Position numbers and translations under genes: made by a program | Notes under the pieces: generated by a model | The model's input: only the letters and a program-made list of their open reading frames with translations | Told to the model about the DNA's origin: nothing | The model's database searches: none | Source of the DNA: Mariniphaga sp963747515 | GTDB lineage: Bacteria; Bacteroidota; Bacteroidia; Bacteroidales; Prolixibacteraceae | Length of the DNA stretch: 64,000 bases | Assembly (NCBI GenBank): GCA_963747515.1 | Contig: CAVVFN010000005.1 | Span: forward strand, 558,001 to 622,000 | Direction of reading: 5' to 3' | In this document: positions 1 to 8,506 of the stretch, piece by piece | Numbering within the stretch: position 1 is the stretch's first letter | Layout: each line of letters opens with the position of its first letter

Positions 1-750
1 TTATCTTTTTTTTGCAATTACCTGATTCTTATATTTCAAACTGATCGTCTCATATTTATTCCAGTTATTGTGCGTTAAAACTTGTTCGTAAAACGCTTTT
101 AAATTCCGCAGCTTTTCAGGATAATCTTTTAATGAACCCAAATCTATTAGCTGGTCACCTACAAGGGGGCTTAAAATTATTCCTCCATTAGGATCGATAT
201 GTACCTGCTCAATTTGTGCTCTCCAAAAAGGATTTGCATTCAGATAAAGCACAAAAGGAAGCAATTCAGTGCGGGCAAACTCTTCAGAAAAATCACCAGT
301 TGCAACCAAAACATTGGCGGTATAACTGGAAGAAACAGGAATTTTCTCTCCCGATTCATCGAGGTAATACTTTTCATTCACCGACATAACCCGAACCACG
401 GGTTCCCTATGCTTTATTCTGACGCCAAGTATTCCGTTATATGAAGAGCTATCGGTTGTTATTACCTTAAAAACTTCAGCCTTTTCAATGGCTTTATGTT
501 TCTCCACCTCCCTTTCAATTCGTTCAGCATTAATTTGGGTTAACTCCTTTCCAATTAATTGTTTATCTGCAGCATACACCAAGCGGGCAATTTCTTTTCT
601 GCTAATCTGAATCATTTCACTCTCCCTTAACTCAATCTGAATATCCTTGCAGGTGATGCTTCTGCTTTCACGGGCAGCGAATGAGAGCGTTACTGCCATA
701 AAAGCAATCAGCAAAAAGCAACCCACCAATATGAAGATTTTTCGCAACAT
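1..750 (-). CDS. ftsQ: Cell division protein FtsQ
   Basis: This 249-residue protein is a bitopic inner-membrane divisome component that in the known family links early and late division proteins through FtsB/FtsL. A single membrane segment lies at about residues 4-26, followed by a periplasmic POTRA-like and FtsQ region. Sequence similarity in this family is weak. The assignment therefore rests mainly on topology, length and position as the last gene here of the division and wall cluster, directly after murC with a 1-bp gap. The stop codon occupies bases 1-3, so the gene is complete, and ftsA and ftsZ would be expected just outside the window. Confidence 0.85.
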   Translation of the reverse strand: MLRKIFILVGCFLLIAFMAVTLSFAARESRSITCKDIQIELRESEMIQISRKEIARLVYAADKQLIGKELTQINAERIEREVEKHKAIEKAEVFKVITTDSSSYNGILGVRIKHREPVVRVMSVNEKYYLDESGEKIPVSSSYTANVLVATGDFSEEFARTELLPFVLYLNANPFWRAQIEQVHIDPNGGIILSPLVGDQLIDLGSLKDYPEKLRNLKAFYEQVLTHNNWNKYETISLKYKNQVIAKKR

Positions 751-751
751 T

Positions 752-2137
752 CTAATTTTTCTCTTTTAAGACGTCAATAATTTCATCCGCAATGCCATCA
801 ATATCTCCGGCTCCCATAGTAAGAACAACCTCTGTAATATGTTCTTTCAACATTCCTGCTACTTTGCTTTTTTCTATAAAATATTTATTGGGATTTTTCA
901 TTTTAATGAAAATCAGTTCAGAAGAGACCCCCGCAATAGGCTCTTCTCTTGCAGGATAAAGCGGTACAAGAAATGCCTCATCAAGCAGATCAAGACTGGT
1001 TGCAAATTCATTAGCAAAGTCACGAGTACGCGAATATAAGTGTGGTTGAAATATTCCAGTAACTTTCCGGTTAGGGAAAAGTGCTTTAACTGAGGTAATT
1101 ACTGCTTCCAGTTCGGCAGGGTGATGAGCATAATCATCGATATATAACTGGGATTGACTTCTAAATTTTATATCAAACCGCCTTACTACTCCCTGATAAT
1201 CTATAAGTCCTTTTTGAATTTCATTGGCAGTTGCACCTGCAAAAAATGCAAGTGCCGAAGCACCAACCGCATTTTCCACATTAATAAGTCCCGGATAATT
1301 TAACCGGCAATTTGCAATAATCCCATCCGGAGTTTTTAAATCAAAGGTATAATATCCGCCATCCCCCTGAAGTTGGAGATTAACAGCATTAAAATCCGCA
1401 TTTTCTTTCAATGCATAGGTAAATACCTGGGCGGCAGTTTTACTTGTATTCAATTCAACTCCCTTTTTTATTATCAACCTGCCACCCGGTTTTATCTGGG
1501 AAATAAATTTTTCAAATGATTCTACAATTTTATCTTTATTGCCATAGATGTCCAGGTGGTCAGCATCGATGGATGTAACCAATGCCAACTGAGGCTGAAG
1601 GTGAAGAAAAGAACGATCGAATTCATCGGCTTCAGCAACAATCCAGGGCGAATCATCACCAGGTAACAACAGGTTACTCCCAATATTTTTTGAAATACCA
1701 CCTAAAAAAGCTCCGCAATTTTCTTTGGAATTTCTTAGAATGACAGCTGCCAAAGTACTGACTGTTGTTTTTCCATGAGTACCTGCAACGGCAATACATT
1801 TTTTTTCATTACAAATCATTCCAAGGACTTTTGCCCGTTTAAGTAATCCCATGGTTTTCTCTCTGAACCATGTCAGTTCTTTATGTTCGTATGGCAATGC
1901 CGGCGTAAACACAGCTAACGTTTCTGCAGGATTCCATTTTGAAGGTATATTTCGGATGTCGTCATCAAAATGCACATTTATACCTTCCAGTTGCAACGCA
2001 TCTGTTAAATTTGTCCGGGTCCGATCGTATCCTGCAACATTTCTGCCTGAAAATTTAAAATAACGGGCAAGTGCACTCATTCCTATTCCCCCTATACCGA
2101 GGAAAAATACATTCTTTATATTTTGAAGGTTGTTCAT
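752..2137 (-). CDS. murC: UDP-N-acetylmuramate--L-alanine ligase
   Basis: MurC adds L-alanine to UDP-MurNAc in the cytoplasm, the first amino-acid step of the peptidoglycan stem peptide. The 461-residue protein has an N-terminal Rossmann-like domain with GIGGIGMSA at about 14-22, the Mur-ligase ATP loop GTHGKTT at 119-125, and a C-terminal ligase domain with DDYAHHPAE. Length is normal for the family. The start overlaps the end of murG by 4 bases (ATGA), indicating translational coupling. The identification is secure. Confidence 0.97.
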   Translation of the reverse strand: MNNLQNIKNVFFLGIGGIGMSALARYFKFSGRNVAGYDRTRTNLTDALQLEGINVHFDDDIRNIPSKWNPAETLAVFTPALPYEHKELTWFREKTMGLLKRAKVLGMICNEKKCIAVAGTHGKTTVSTLAAVILRNSKENCGAFLGGISKNIGSNLLLPGDDSPWIVAEADEFDRSFLHLQPQLALVTSIDADHLDIYGNKDKIVESFEKFISQIKPGGRLIIKKGVELNTSKTAAQVFTYALKENADFNAVNLQLQGDGGYYTFDLKTPDGIIANCRLNYPGLINVENAVGASALAFFAGATANEIQKGLIDYQGVVRRFDIKFRSQSQLYIDDYAHHPAELEAVITSVKALFPNRKVTGIFQPHLYSRTRDFANEFATSLDLLDEAFLVPLYPAREEPIAGVSSELIFIKMKNPNKYFIEKSKVAGMLKEHITEVVLTMGAGDIDGIADEIIDVLKEKN

Positions 2138-3231
2138 TGGTTAATTAATTTTTCAACTTCATCTACTATATTTTGTGTTGCCATGGGTTTTGCAAGCTTT
2201 TTTATATTATCAGATAACTCCTTACTCTCTTCGGGTGAATGGATCAACCGAATGGCTTCGGGAATCAATCTTTCTTTAATTTCATGATCAGGAATCATAA
2301 TTGCAGCATTCTTTTCTTGCAGAGACTGCGCATTTTTAGTTTGATGATCCTCTGCTACATTTGGTGAAGGCACCAGAATCACCGGTTTTGCTATCAGGCA
2401 CAATTCAGAAATGGTTCCTGCACCTGCCCTGGAGATAACAACATCGGCAGCAGCATAAGCCAGATCCATTCTGGTTAAAAATTCATGGACATGCAGACTG
2501 GAAGGAATATTATCCTTCAATTTATCCATTATCTCTCTGTAATAGATAGCTCCTGTCTGCCAAATTACATCCACATCGCTCCCGGAAATTACATCTAAAT
2601 TTTGCATGATGGCTTCATTAACAGATCTTGCACCCAAACTGCCTCCAACTATTAAAACCACCTTTCTGCCGGTTTGTAATCCAAAAAACCTGTAAGCTTC
2701 CTGCTTATTATCCAGCATTTTAATTAAGTTCTCCCTAACCGGATTACCCGTATAAACAATTTTCTCAGCAGAAAAGTAGCGATCCATATTATCGTAAGCA
2801 ACACATATCAATTTTGCATACTTCCCCAACAGCTTATTGGTAATTCCAGCATAGGAGTTTTGCTCCTGTATTAATGTAGGAATCCCTTTCCGGGCAGCAG
2901 CTCTCAACAAAGGTCCGCTGGCAAAACCTCCCACACCAATAGCAATCTGAGGTTTAAATTCCAGAACTATTCTTTTCGCCAATCTGTTGCTTTTTAGCAA
3001 TCCAACAATAAAAGAAAGCATTTTGATTCCAGGCTTACGTGGAAATCCCGACACCGGAAGTCCGATTATTTTATAACCTGCAGCAGGTACTCTCTCCATC
3101 TCCATTCGATTTAAAGCTCCTACAAACAGAACATCTGCACCGGGAAACCTTCTTTTGATTTCATTTGCTATGGCCAGGGCAGGAAAAATATGCCCCCCGG
3201 TTCCACCTCCGCTTATGATTACCCGTTCCAT
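2134..3231 (-). CDS. murG: UDP-GlcNAc:undecaprenyl-PP-MurNAc-pentapeptide GlcNAc transferase
   Basis: MurG transfers GlcNAc to lipid I, forming lipid II at the inner face of the cytoplasmic membrane. The 365-residue GT28 protein opens with the glycine-rich loop SGGGTGGHIFPA at about 7-18 that contacts the pyrophosphate. It carries the second-domain nucleotide-binding signature SRAGAGTISE further on, and the conserved QEQN in the N-domain is present. It sits between ftsW, 9 bp upstream, and murC, overlapped by 4 bases, in the canonical order. Confidence 0.97.
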   Translation of the reverse strand: MERVIISGGGTGGHIFPALAIANEIKRRFPGADVLFVGALNRMEMERVPAAGYKIIGLPVSGFPRKPGIKMLSFIVGLLKSNRLAKRIVLEFKPQIAIGVGGFASGPLLRAAARKGIPTLIQEQNSYAGITNKLLGKYAKLICVAYDNMDRYFSAEKIVYTGNPVRENLIKMLDNKQEAYRFFGLQTGRKVVLIVGGSLGARSVNEAIMQNLDVISGSDVDVIWQTGAIYYREIMDKLKDNIPSSLHVHEFLTRMDLAYAAADVVISRAGAGTISELCLIAKPVILVPSPNVAEDHQTKNAQSLQEKNAAIMIPDHEIKERLIPEAIRLIHSPEESKELSDNIKKLAKPMATQNIVDEVEKLINQ

Positions 3232-3240
3232 CTGTATGCT

Positions 3241-4446
3241 CTATTTATTTATTTCATAATCTTCGTCTGGAATATTTACCTGAACCGGTGGTTTTTGAAT
3301 TTCACGGTTCACCTGATTTTGATAACTTACACTTAACACACATCCAAAAGCAATCGAAGTAAAAAGAAGAGAAGTTCCTCCCAGACTTATCCATGGCAAG
3401 GGTTGTCCCGTTACAGGTAATACACCTGTTGAAACACCTATATTAATCATTGCCTGAAAAACAAGTATCATCGTAAGGCCGGTTACCAGGAAAGCAGGAA
3501 ATGTGCGGGTGGCCCTTCTCACTATCACCACACTTCGAAAGAAAAAAATCAAATACAGGAGTATTACAAATATTCCAAAAATCAAACCATATTCCTCCAC
3601 AATAATGGCAAATATAAAATCATTATATGCAGCAGCCATGTAATTGCTGACATCCGATCGGCCAGGTCCCTTTCCAAAAATTCCACCTTCATAAATGGCC
3701 AGTTTGGCATAATCGGCCTGAGTAATTCCTTTCTCTGAATTTGGATCCCCATGCAGAAAACGATCTATCCTCCCTTTTACAGTATGAACCCTGGTTGGTG
3801 AGGAAGGAATGAATTTTGCCAAAGCATAGGTTACAGCAATCATTCCCACACCTAAAACAATTACAATAAACAGATATTTAAAAGGAATACGGCCTACAAA
3901 TAACATGGTAAATATTGTTGCAAACAATAATGCTGCAGTAGAGAAATTCGTCAGAAAAATCAAACCACATACCACAATTGTATGGCCCATAATAATTAAA
4001 AAAGCTTTTTTTAACTCGCCCCTCGACTGCTGTTTTTTCCCCAACACTTTTGCAGAAAACATGATTAGGGAAATTTTTGCCAACTCTGCCGGTTGAAATG
4101 AAATTAAACCCAAATCAAGAGTACGTCCGCTTCCGGCCAAAACTCCTGATAATTTCATAACAACAGCAACAAGTAAAAGCCCAATGCTTAAATAAAGCAA
4201 CAGATTAGCAAGAATGGCATAAAGCTTTACCGAAAGAAAATTTACCATCACAAGCATCAGACTCACTCCGGCTCCCAGGAAAAAAACCTGCCGGATAAGA
4301 AAATGCAAAGTATTCCCAGAAGCCTGCCGGTAAGCCAAAGCCCCTGTTGAACTGTAAACTATCAGGAGCGAAAGAAGCGATAGCAACAGCAACACAATCC
4401 ATATTACCCGGTCACCCTTAAATATTTTCGTCTGTATCTCATTCAT
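3241..4446 (-). CDS. ftsW: Peptidoglycan glycosyltransferase FtsW (SEDS family)
   Basis: FtsW is the SEDS-family polymerase that works with the division transpeptidase FtsI at the septum. The 401-residue protein is made of about ten hydrophobic segments and has the family signatures GPGRSDVSNYMAAAYNDFIFA and PLPWISLGGTS near the C-terminus. Its length is typical. The start codon shares one base with the murD stop region, and the gene lies between murD and murG as usual. RodA is the paralogue that could be confused with it, but the gene context favours FtsW. Confidence 0.95.
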   Translation of the reverse strand: MNEIQTKIFKGDRVIWIVLLLLSLLSLLIVYSSTGALAYRQASGNTLHFLIRQVFFLGAGVSLMLVMVNFLSVKLYAILANLLLYLSIGLLLVAVVMKLSGVLAGSGRTLDLGLISFQPAELAKISLIMFSAKVLGKKQQSRGELKKAFLIIMGHTIVVCGLIFLTNFSTAALLFATIFTMLFVGRIPFKYLFIVIVLGVGMIAVTYALAKFIPSSPTRVHTVKGRIDRFLHGDPNSEKGITQADYAKLAIYEGGIFGKGPGRSDVSNYMAAAYNDFIFAIIVEEYGLIFGIFVILLYLIFFFRSVVIVRRATRTFPAFLVTGLTMILVFQAMINIGVSTGVLPVTGQPLPWISLGGTSLLFTSIAFGCVLSVSYQNQVNREIQKPPVQVNIPDEDYEINK

Positions 4447-5783
4447 TACAGATTCCTTACCTGTTCCTTAAATTGATTTCCCCGGTCTTCATAATTATCA
4501 AATAAATCAAAACTGGCACAAGCAGGTGAAAGCAATACCGTATCTCCGTTCCGTGAAAGATAATAGGCTGCCTTCACTGCTTCTTCCATATTCGAAGCAT
4601 CAACAACGTTCTTCAAAACACCATCAAAAGCTGCATGAAGTTTGGAATTATCCTTACCCAGGCAAACAATGGCTTTAACTTTTTCCTTTACCAGGGGCAT
4701 AAGCATAGAATAATCATTTCCTTTATCTATCCCACCGGCAATCCATACAATAGCTTTAGGTATACTTTCGAGTGCATACCATGTAGAATTTACATTAGTA
4801 GCTTTCGAATCGTTAATAAATTCAATTCCATGAACCTTTAAAAATTTCTCCAGGCGATGTTCAACTCCCTTAAAATCAGACAGACTTTCGCGAAGCTGCT
4901 CATTCTTAATTTCGAAAACCATGCTTGCAATGCCTGCTGCCATTGAATTGTAAATGTTATGTTTTCCCTGAAGTGATATATCCAGAATTGACATACTGAA
5001 TTGTTTTTGTTTATAATTAATAATCATTTCTTCGTTAAAAATTCCTGCTCCCTGCACATCCGGTTCTTTTAAACTAAATGGGAAGCAAGCAGAGAGAATT
5101 CTTTTTTTGAACAGTTCCTTTTGAATGTTTTCATCGTCCTCGCAATAAATAAAAACATCATTCTCCGTTTGATTTTGAATAATGCGAAATTTGGAATCGA
5201 TATAATTTTGAATGGTGTACCCGTACCGATCCAGGTGATCGGCAGTGATATTCATCAATACTGCCACATCGGCCCTGAAATCATACATGCCATCAAGTTG
5301 AAAGCTACTTAACTCAAGTACATAAACATCATGTTGATTTTCGGCAACCTGCCAGGCAAAACTTTTTCCCACATTTCCGGCCAGCCCTACATTCAACCCG
5401 GCATTTTTAAGGATATGCCACGTCAGTAAAGTGGTGGTGGTTTTTCCGTTGCTGCCTGTGATGCATATTGTTTTGGCATCGGTATATCTGCCAGCAAATT
5501 CAATTTCTGAAATTACCGGCAATCCTTTTCCCTTTAATTTTTGAATTAGAGGAGCATTTTCAGGAATGCCCGGGCTTTTTATAAACAGTTCTGCCTGCAA
5601 GACCTTTTCCTCAGAATGCCGGCCTTCTTCAAAATCAATATGATATTGAGCGAGCACCTTTTTGTATTTTTCTTTAATAACACCAGCGTCGGAAACAAAA
5701 ACCTCATACCCCTTCTTTTGCGCCAGTATAGCTGAACCCACACCGCTTTCGCCTCCACCCAATATGATGATTTTCTCTTTCAT
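4446..5783 (-). CDS. murD: UDP-N-acetylmuramoyl-L-alanine--D-glutamate ligase
   Basis: MurD adds D-glutamate to UDP-MurNAc-L-Ala in the cytoplasm. The 445-residue protein shows a Rossmann-like N-domain (GGGESGVGSA at about 9-18), the ATP loop GSNGKTTTT at about 110-118, and a C-terminal domain with NDSKATN, the phosphate and substrate-binding signature of MurD. It abuts mraY upstream with no spacing and touches ftsW downstream, consistent with a single polycistronic message. Confidence 0.97.
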   Translation of the reverse strand: MKEKIIILGGGESGVGSAILAQKKGYEVFVSDAGVIKEKYKKVLAQYHIDFEEGRHSEEKVLQAELFIKSPGIPENAPLIQKLKGKGLPVISEIEFAGRYTDAKTICITGSNGKTTTTLLTWHILKNAGLNVGLAGNVGKSFAWQVAENQHDVYVLELSSFQLDGMYDFRADVAVLMNITADHLDRYGYTIQNYIDSKFRIIQNQTENDVFIYCEDDENIQKELFKKRILSACFPFSLKEPDVQGAGIFNEEMIINYKQKQFSMSILDISLQGKHNIYNSMAAGIASMVFEIKNEQLRESLSDFKGVEHRLEKFLKVHGIEFINDSKATNVNSTWYALESIPKAIVWIAGGIDKGNDYSMLMPLVKEKVKAIVCLGKDNSKLHAAFDGVLKNVVDASNMEEAVKAAYYLSRNGDTVLLSPACASFDLFDNYEDRGNQFKEQVRNL

Positions 5784-7034
5784 CTACCTGATTTTAAGGG
5801 TTACAACAGTTAGAATAGCCAGCATAATTCCTATAATCCAGAAACGTGCAACAATTTTTGACTCATGAATACCCTTCAACTGATAGTGATGGTGAATAGG
5901 GCTCATTAAAAATACGCGACGTCCCTGGCCATACTTTCTTTTAGTGTATTTAAACCAGGCCACCTGAATTACTACCGATAAATTTTCAATAAGAAATATG
6001 CCACACAGAAGTGGAATTAAAATTTCCTTACGGATTACAACTGAGAACACAGCCAGGATTCCTCCAAGCGCAAGACTTCCGGTATCGCCCATAAATACCT
6101 GTGCAGGAAACGAATTGTACCACAGAAAACCTACAGTTGCGCCAATAAATGCGGCCATAAATACAGTAAGCTCACCTGCATTCGGAATATACATGATATT
6201 GAGGTAATCGGAATATATGATGTTTCCGCTTACATAAGCCAATACACCAAGTGTTGCCCCGCTTATAGCCGATGTTCCGGTGGCCAGTCCGTCCAGACCA
6301 TCGGTAAGGTTTGCTGCATTTGAAACAGCAGTAATTATTAAAATAATGGCAAAAGCATAAACTAACCACTTCAACCATGAAGAAGCATTCCCTGCAAAAG
6401 CTACCAGCCATTCATAATCAAATTCATTTTTTTTGACAAAGGGAATGGTTGTTTTGGTTGACTTCATATCTTCAGTCACATACTGCAAATGCTGCCGGCC
6501 CGTTTCCGGATCTACAACAATTTCCCGCAATTCGGCTCCGGCAGGACTTTGCACATGTTCTCTCACCATAACATCATCGCTCAGAAAAAGTGTTGCTGCA
6601 ACAAATAAACCAAGAGTGACCTGTCCTAAAATTTTAAACTTACCTGCAAGTCCTTTCTTATTCTTCATGAACACCTTTATGTAATCATCTATGAAACCAA
6701 TGATTCCCAAAAACACGGTGGTAACAAGCATGAGCAGAATATAGATGTTGTCGAGCCGTGCAAAAAGCAAAACCGGAATCACAATGGCAAGAAGAATAAT
6801 TAACCCTCCCATTGTTGGTGTGCCTTTCTTTTGAACCTGCCCTTCCAGTCCCAGGTCCCTGACGAGTTCTCCTATTTGTTTTTTTTGAAGATACTGGATC
6901 ATTTTCTTACCGAAGGCAGTTGCAATTATAAGAGACAGAATAACTGCACCTCCCGAACGAAAGGAAATGTACTGAAACATCCCGATGCCCGGAATGCTGG
7001 AGTTCTCAAACCACTGATATAAATAATAAATCAT
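5784..7034 (-). CDS. mraY: Phospho-N-acetylmuramoyl-pentapeptide-transferase
   Basis: MraY transfers phospho-MurNAc-pentapeptide from UDP to undecaprenyl phosphate, making lipid I. The 416-residue polytopic protein carries the family signatures KKGTPTMGGL, NAANLTDGLDGLA and FMGDTGSLALGG. At 416 residues it is longer than the roughly 360 of proteobacterial MraY. The extra length is a hydrophilic stretch at about residues 155-200, as in other Bacteroidota MraY proteins. It lies directly between murE and murD; murF, which sits between murE and mraY in many phyla, is absent. Confidence 0.97.
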   Translation of the reverse strand: MIYYLYQWFENSSIPGIGMFQYISFRSGGAVILSLIIATAFGKKMIQYLQKKQIGELVRDLGLEGQVQKKGTPTMGGLIILLAIVIPVLLFARLDNIYILLMLVTTVFLGIIGFIDDYIKVFMKNKKGLAGKFKILGQVTLGLFVAATLFLSDDVMVREHVQSPAGAELREIVVDPETGRQHLQYVTEDMKSTKTTIPFVKKNEFDYEWLVAFAGNASSWLKWLVYAFAIILIITAVSNAANLTDGLDGLATGTSAISGATLGVLAYVSGNIIYSDYLNIMYIPNAGELTVFMAAFIGATVGFLWYNSFPAQVFMGDTGSLALGGILAVFSVVIRKEILIPLLCGIFLIENLSVVIQVAWFKYTKRKYGQGRRVFLMSPIHHHYQLKGIHESKIVARFWIIGIMLAILTVVTLKIR

Positions 7035-7047
7035 ACCTGTTTTTCAG

Positions 7048-8505
7048 TTATTCTTCTGTTCCAAAGCATTTTTTTACTTCCTCCACATCATCGAAATGAT
7101 GTTTAACTCCATTTATTTCCTGATAATTTTCGTGGCCTTTCCCTGCAATCAGGATTATATCACCTGGGCTGGCTAACATCACAGCAGTTTTTATTGCTTC
7201 CCGCCTGCTTTCGATTGAAACAACCTTTGATTTGTAAATTTTTTCTACTCCCTTTTCCATTTCACGGATGATTTGGGACGGATCTTCCGTTCTTGGATTA
7301 TCTGAAGTAAGTATTACCTTATCGCTACCCAGAATAGCTTCTTTTGCCATTTCAGGTCTTTTAGTACGGTCACGATCTCCACCGGCACCAACAACTGTGA
7401 TTACCTGTCCGTCTTCTGCTCTTATTTCGGAAATTGCATTTAATACATTTTTAAGCGCATCGGGAGTATGGGCGTAATCGACAACGACTAGTTTACCATC
7501 AAGACTCCTGATGGTTTCAAACCGGCCCTTAACCGGATTCAGATTACTTATACCGGCGAATACTTCCTGGGACTCCTGACCAAGGTTTACAGCTACAGCA
7601 AATACTGCCAAAAGATTATATGCATTAAACCTGCCAACAAATCGTGTCCATACCTCCTGTCCATTGATATTAAGAAGCATACCATCAAAGTGTGTTTCAA
7701 GAACCTTACAATGATAATCGGCCACGGCGCGGCAAGAATAGGTTATAATCCGGGCCTTGGTATTTTGCACCATTACCTGCCCGTTTTTGTCATCCACATT
7801 TGTAAGTGCAAAAGATCCACCAGGCAGAGAATCAAAAAAGCGTTGCTTTGCCTTAATGTATTCTGAAAATGTTTTATGATAGTCGAGGTGATCATGCGTA
7901 ATATTGGTAAAAACCCCGCCAGCAAACTCTATTCCGGAAATCCGGTGTTGATGAATGGCATGAGAGCTGACTTCCATAAAGCAGAACTCGCATCCCATCT
8001 GAACCATTTTAGCCATCAGCTGCTGAATTTTCAAAGAATCGGGAGTAGTATGGGAAGCCGATTCCTCTATATCATTGATCCGGTATGAAATCGTTGAAAT
8101 CAATCCTGCTTTGTATCCAAGTTGCCGGAACAGCCGAAAAAGCAATGTCGCAATGCTGGTTTTTCCGTTCGTCCCTGTAATTCCAATAACCTTCATTTTT
8201 CCGGAAGGAAACCCATAGAAAGCTGCAGTCAGAATTCCTGCTGCAAGAAATGAATCGGACACTTTAATAAAGGCTACCTTTTCGGATACTGCAACAGGAA
8301 ATTCCTCACAAAAAACAGCAACTGCCCCATTATCTATGGCCGATTCAATAAATAAATGTCCATCGAAATGAAGGCCCCGCTGCGCAATAAAGGCTGCTCC
8401 AGGGGTTACTTTCCGTGAATCAAATTCAATACCTGAAACTTCAGGTGAATCCTTCCCTTTAAATTCAGTATAATCAATATGTTTTAACAGATCTGCAAGT
8501 TTCAT
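7048..8505 (-). CDS. murE: UDP-MurNAc-L-Ala-D-Glu--2,6-diaminopimelate ligase
   Basis: MurE adds the third residue of the stem peptide. The 485-residue protein has the ATP loop GTNGKTS at 111-117. It also has the sequence SDNPRTEDP, whose DNPR motif is characteristic of the meso-diaminopimelate-adding type rather than the lysine type, so this organism should have a Gram-negative A1-gamma wall. One base separates it from the ftsI stop, and it is followed by mraY after 13 bp. Confidence 0.97.
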   Translation of the reverse strand: MKLADLLKHIDYTEFKGKDSPEVSGIEFDSRKVTPGAAFIAQRGLHFDGHLFIESAIDNGAVAVFCEEFPVAVSEKVAFIKVSDSFLAAGILTAAFYGFPSGKMKVIGITGTNGKTSIATLLFRLFRQLGYKAGLISTISYRINDIEESASHTTPDSLKIQQLMAKMVQMGCEFCFMEVSSHAIHQHRISGIEFAGGVFTNITHDHLDYHKTFSEYIKAKQRFFDSLPGGSFALTNVDDKNGQVMVQNTKARIITYSCRAVADYHCKVLETHFDGMLLNINGQEVWTRFVGRFNAYNLLAVFAVAVNLGQESQEVFAGISNLNPVKGRFETIRSLDGKLVVVDYAHTPDALKNVLNAISEIRAEDGQVITVVGAGGDRDRTKRPEMAKEAILGSDKVILTSDNPRTEDPSQIIREMEKGVEKIYKSKVVSIESRREAIKTAVMLASPGDIILIAGKGHENYQEINGVKHHFDDVEEVKKCFGTEE

Positions 8506-8506
8506 T

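Noticed and set aside
7034..7048. A missing murF between murE and mraY as a deletion
   Set aside because: Bacteroidota dcw clusters normally lack murF at this place, so it is a lineage trait.
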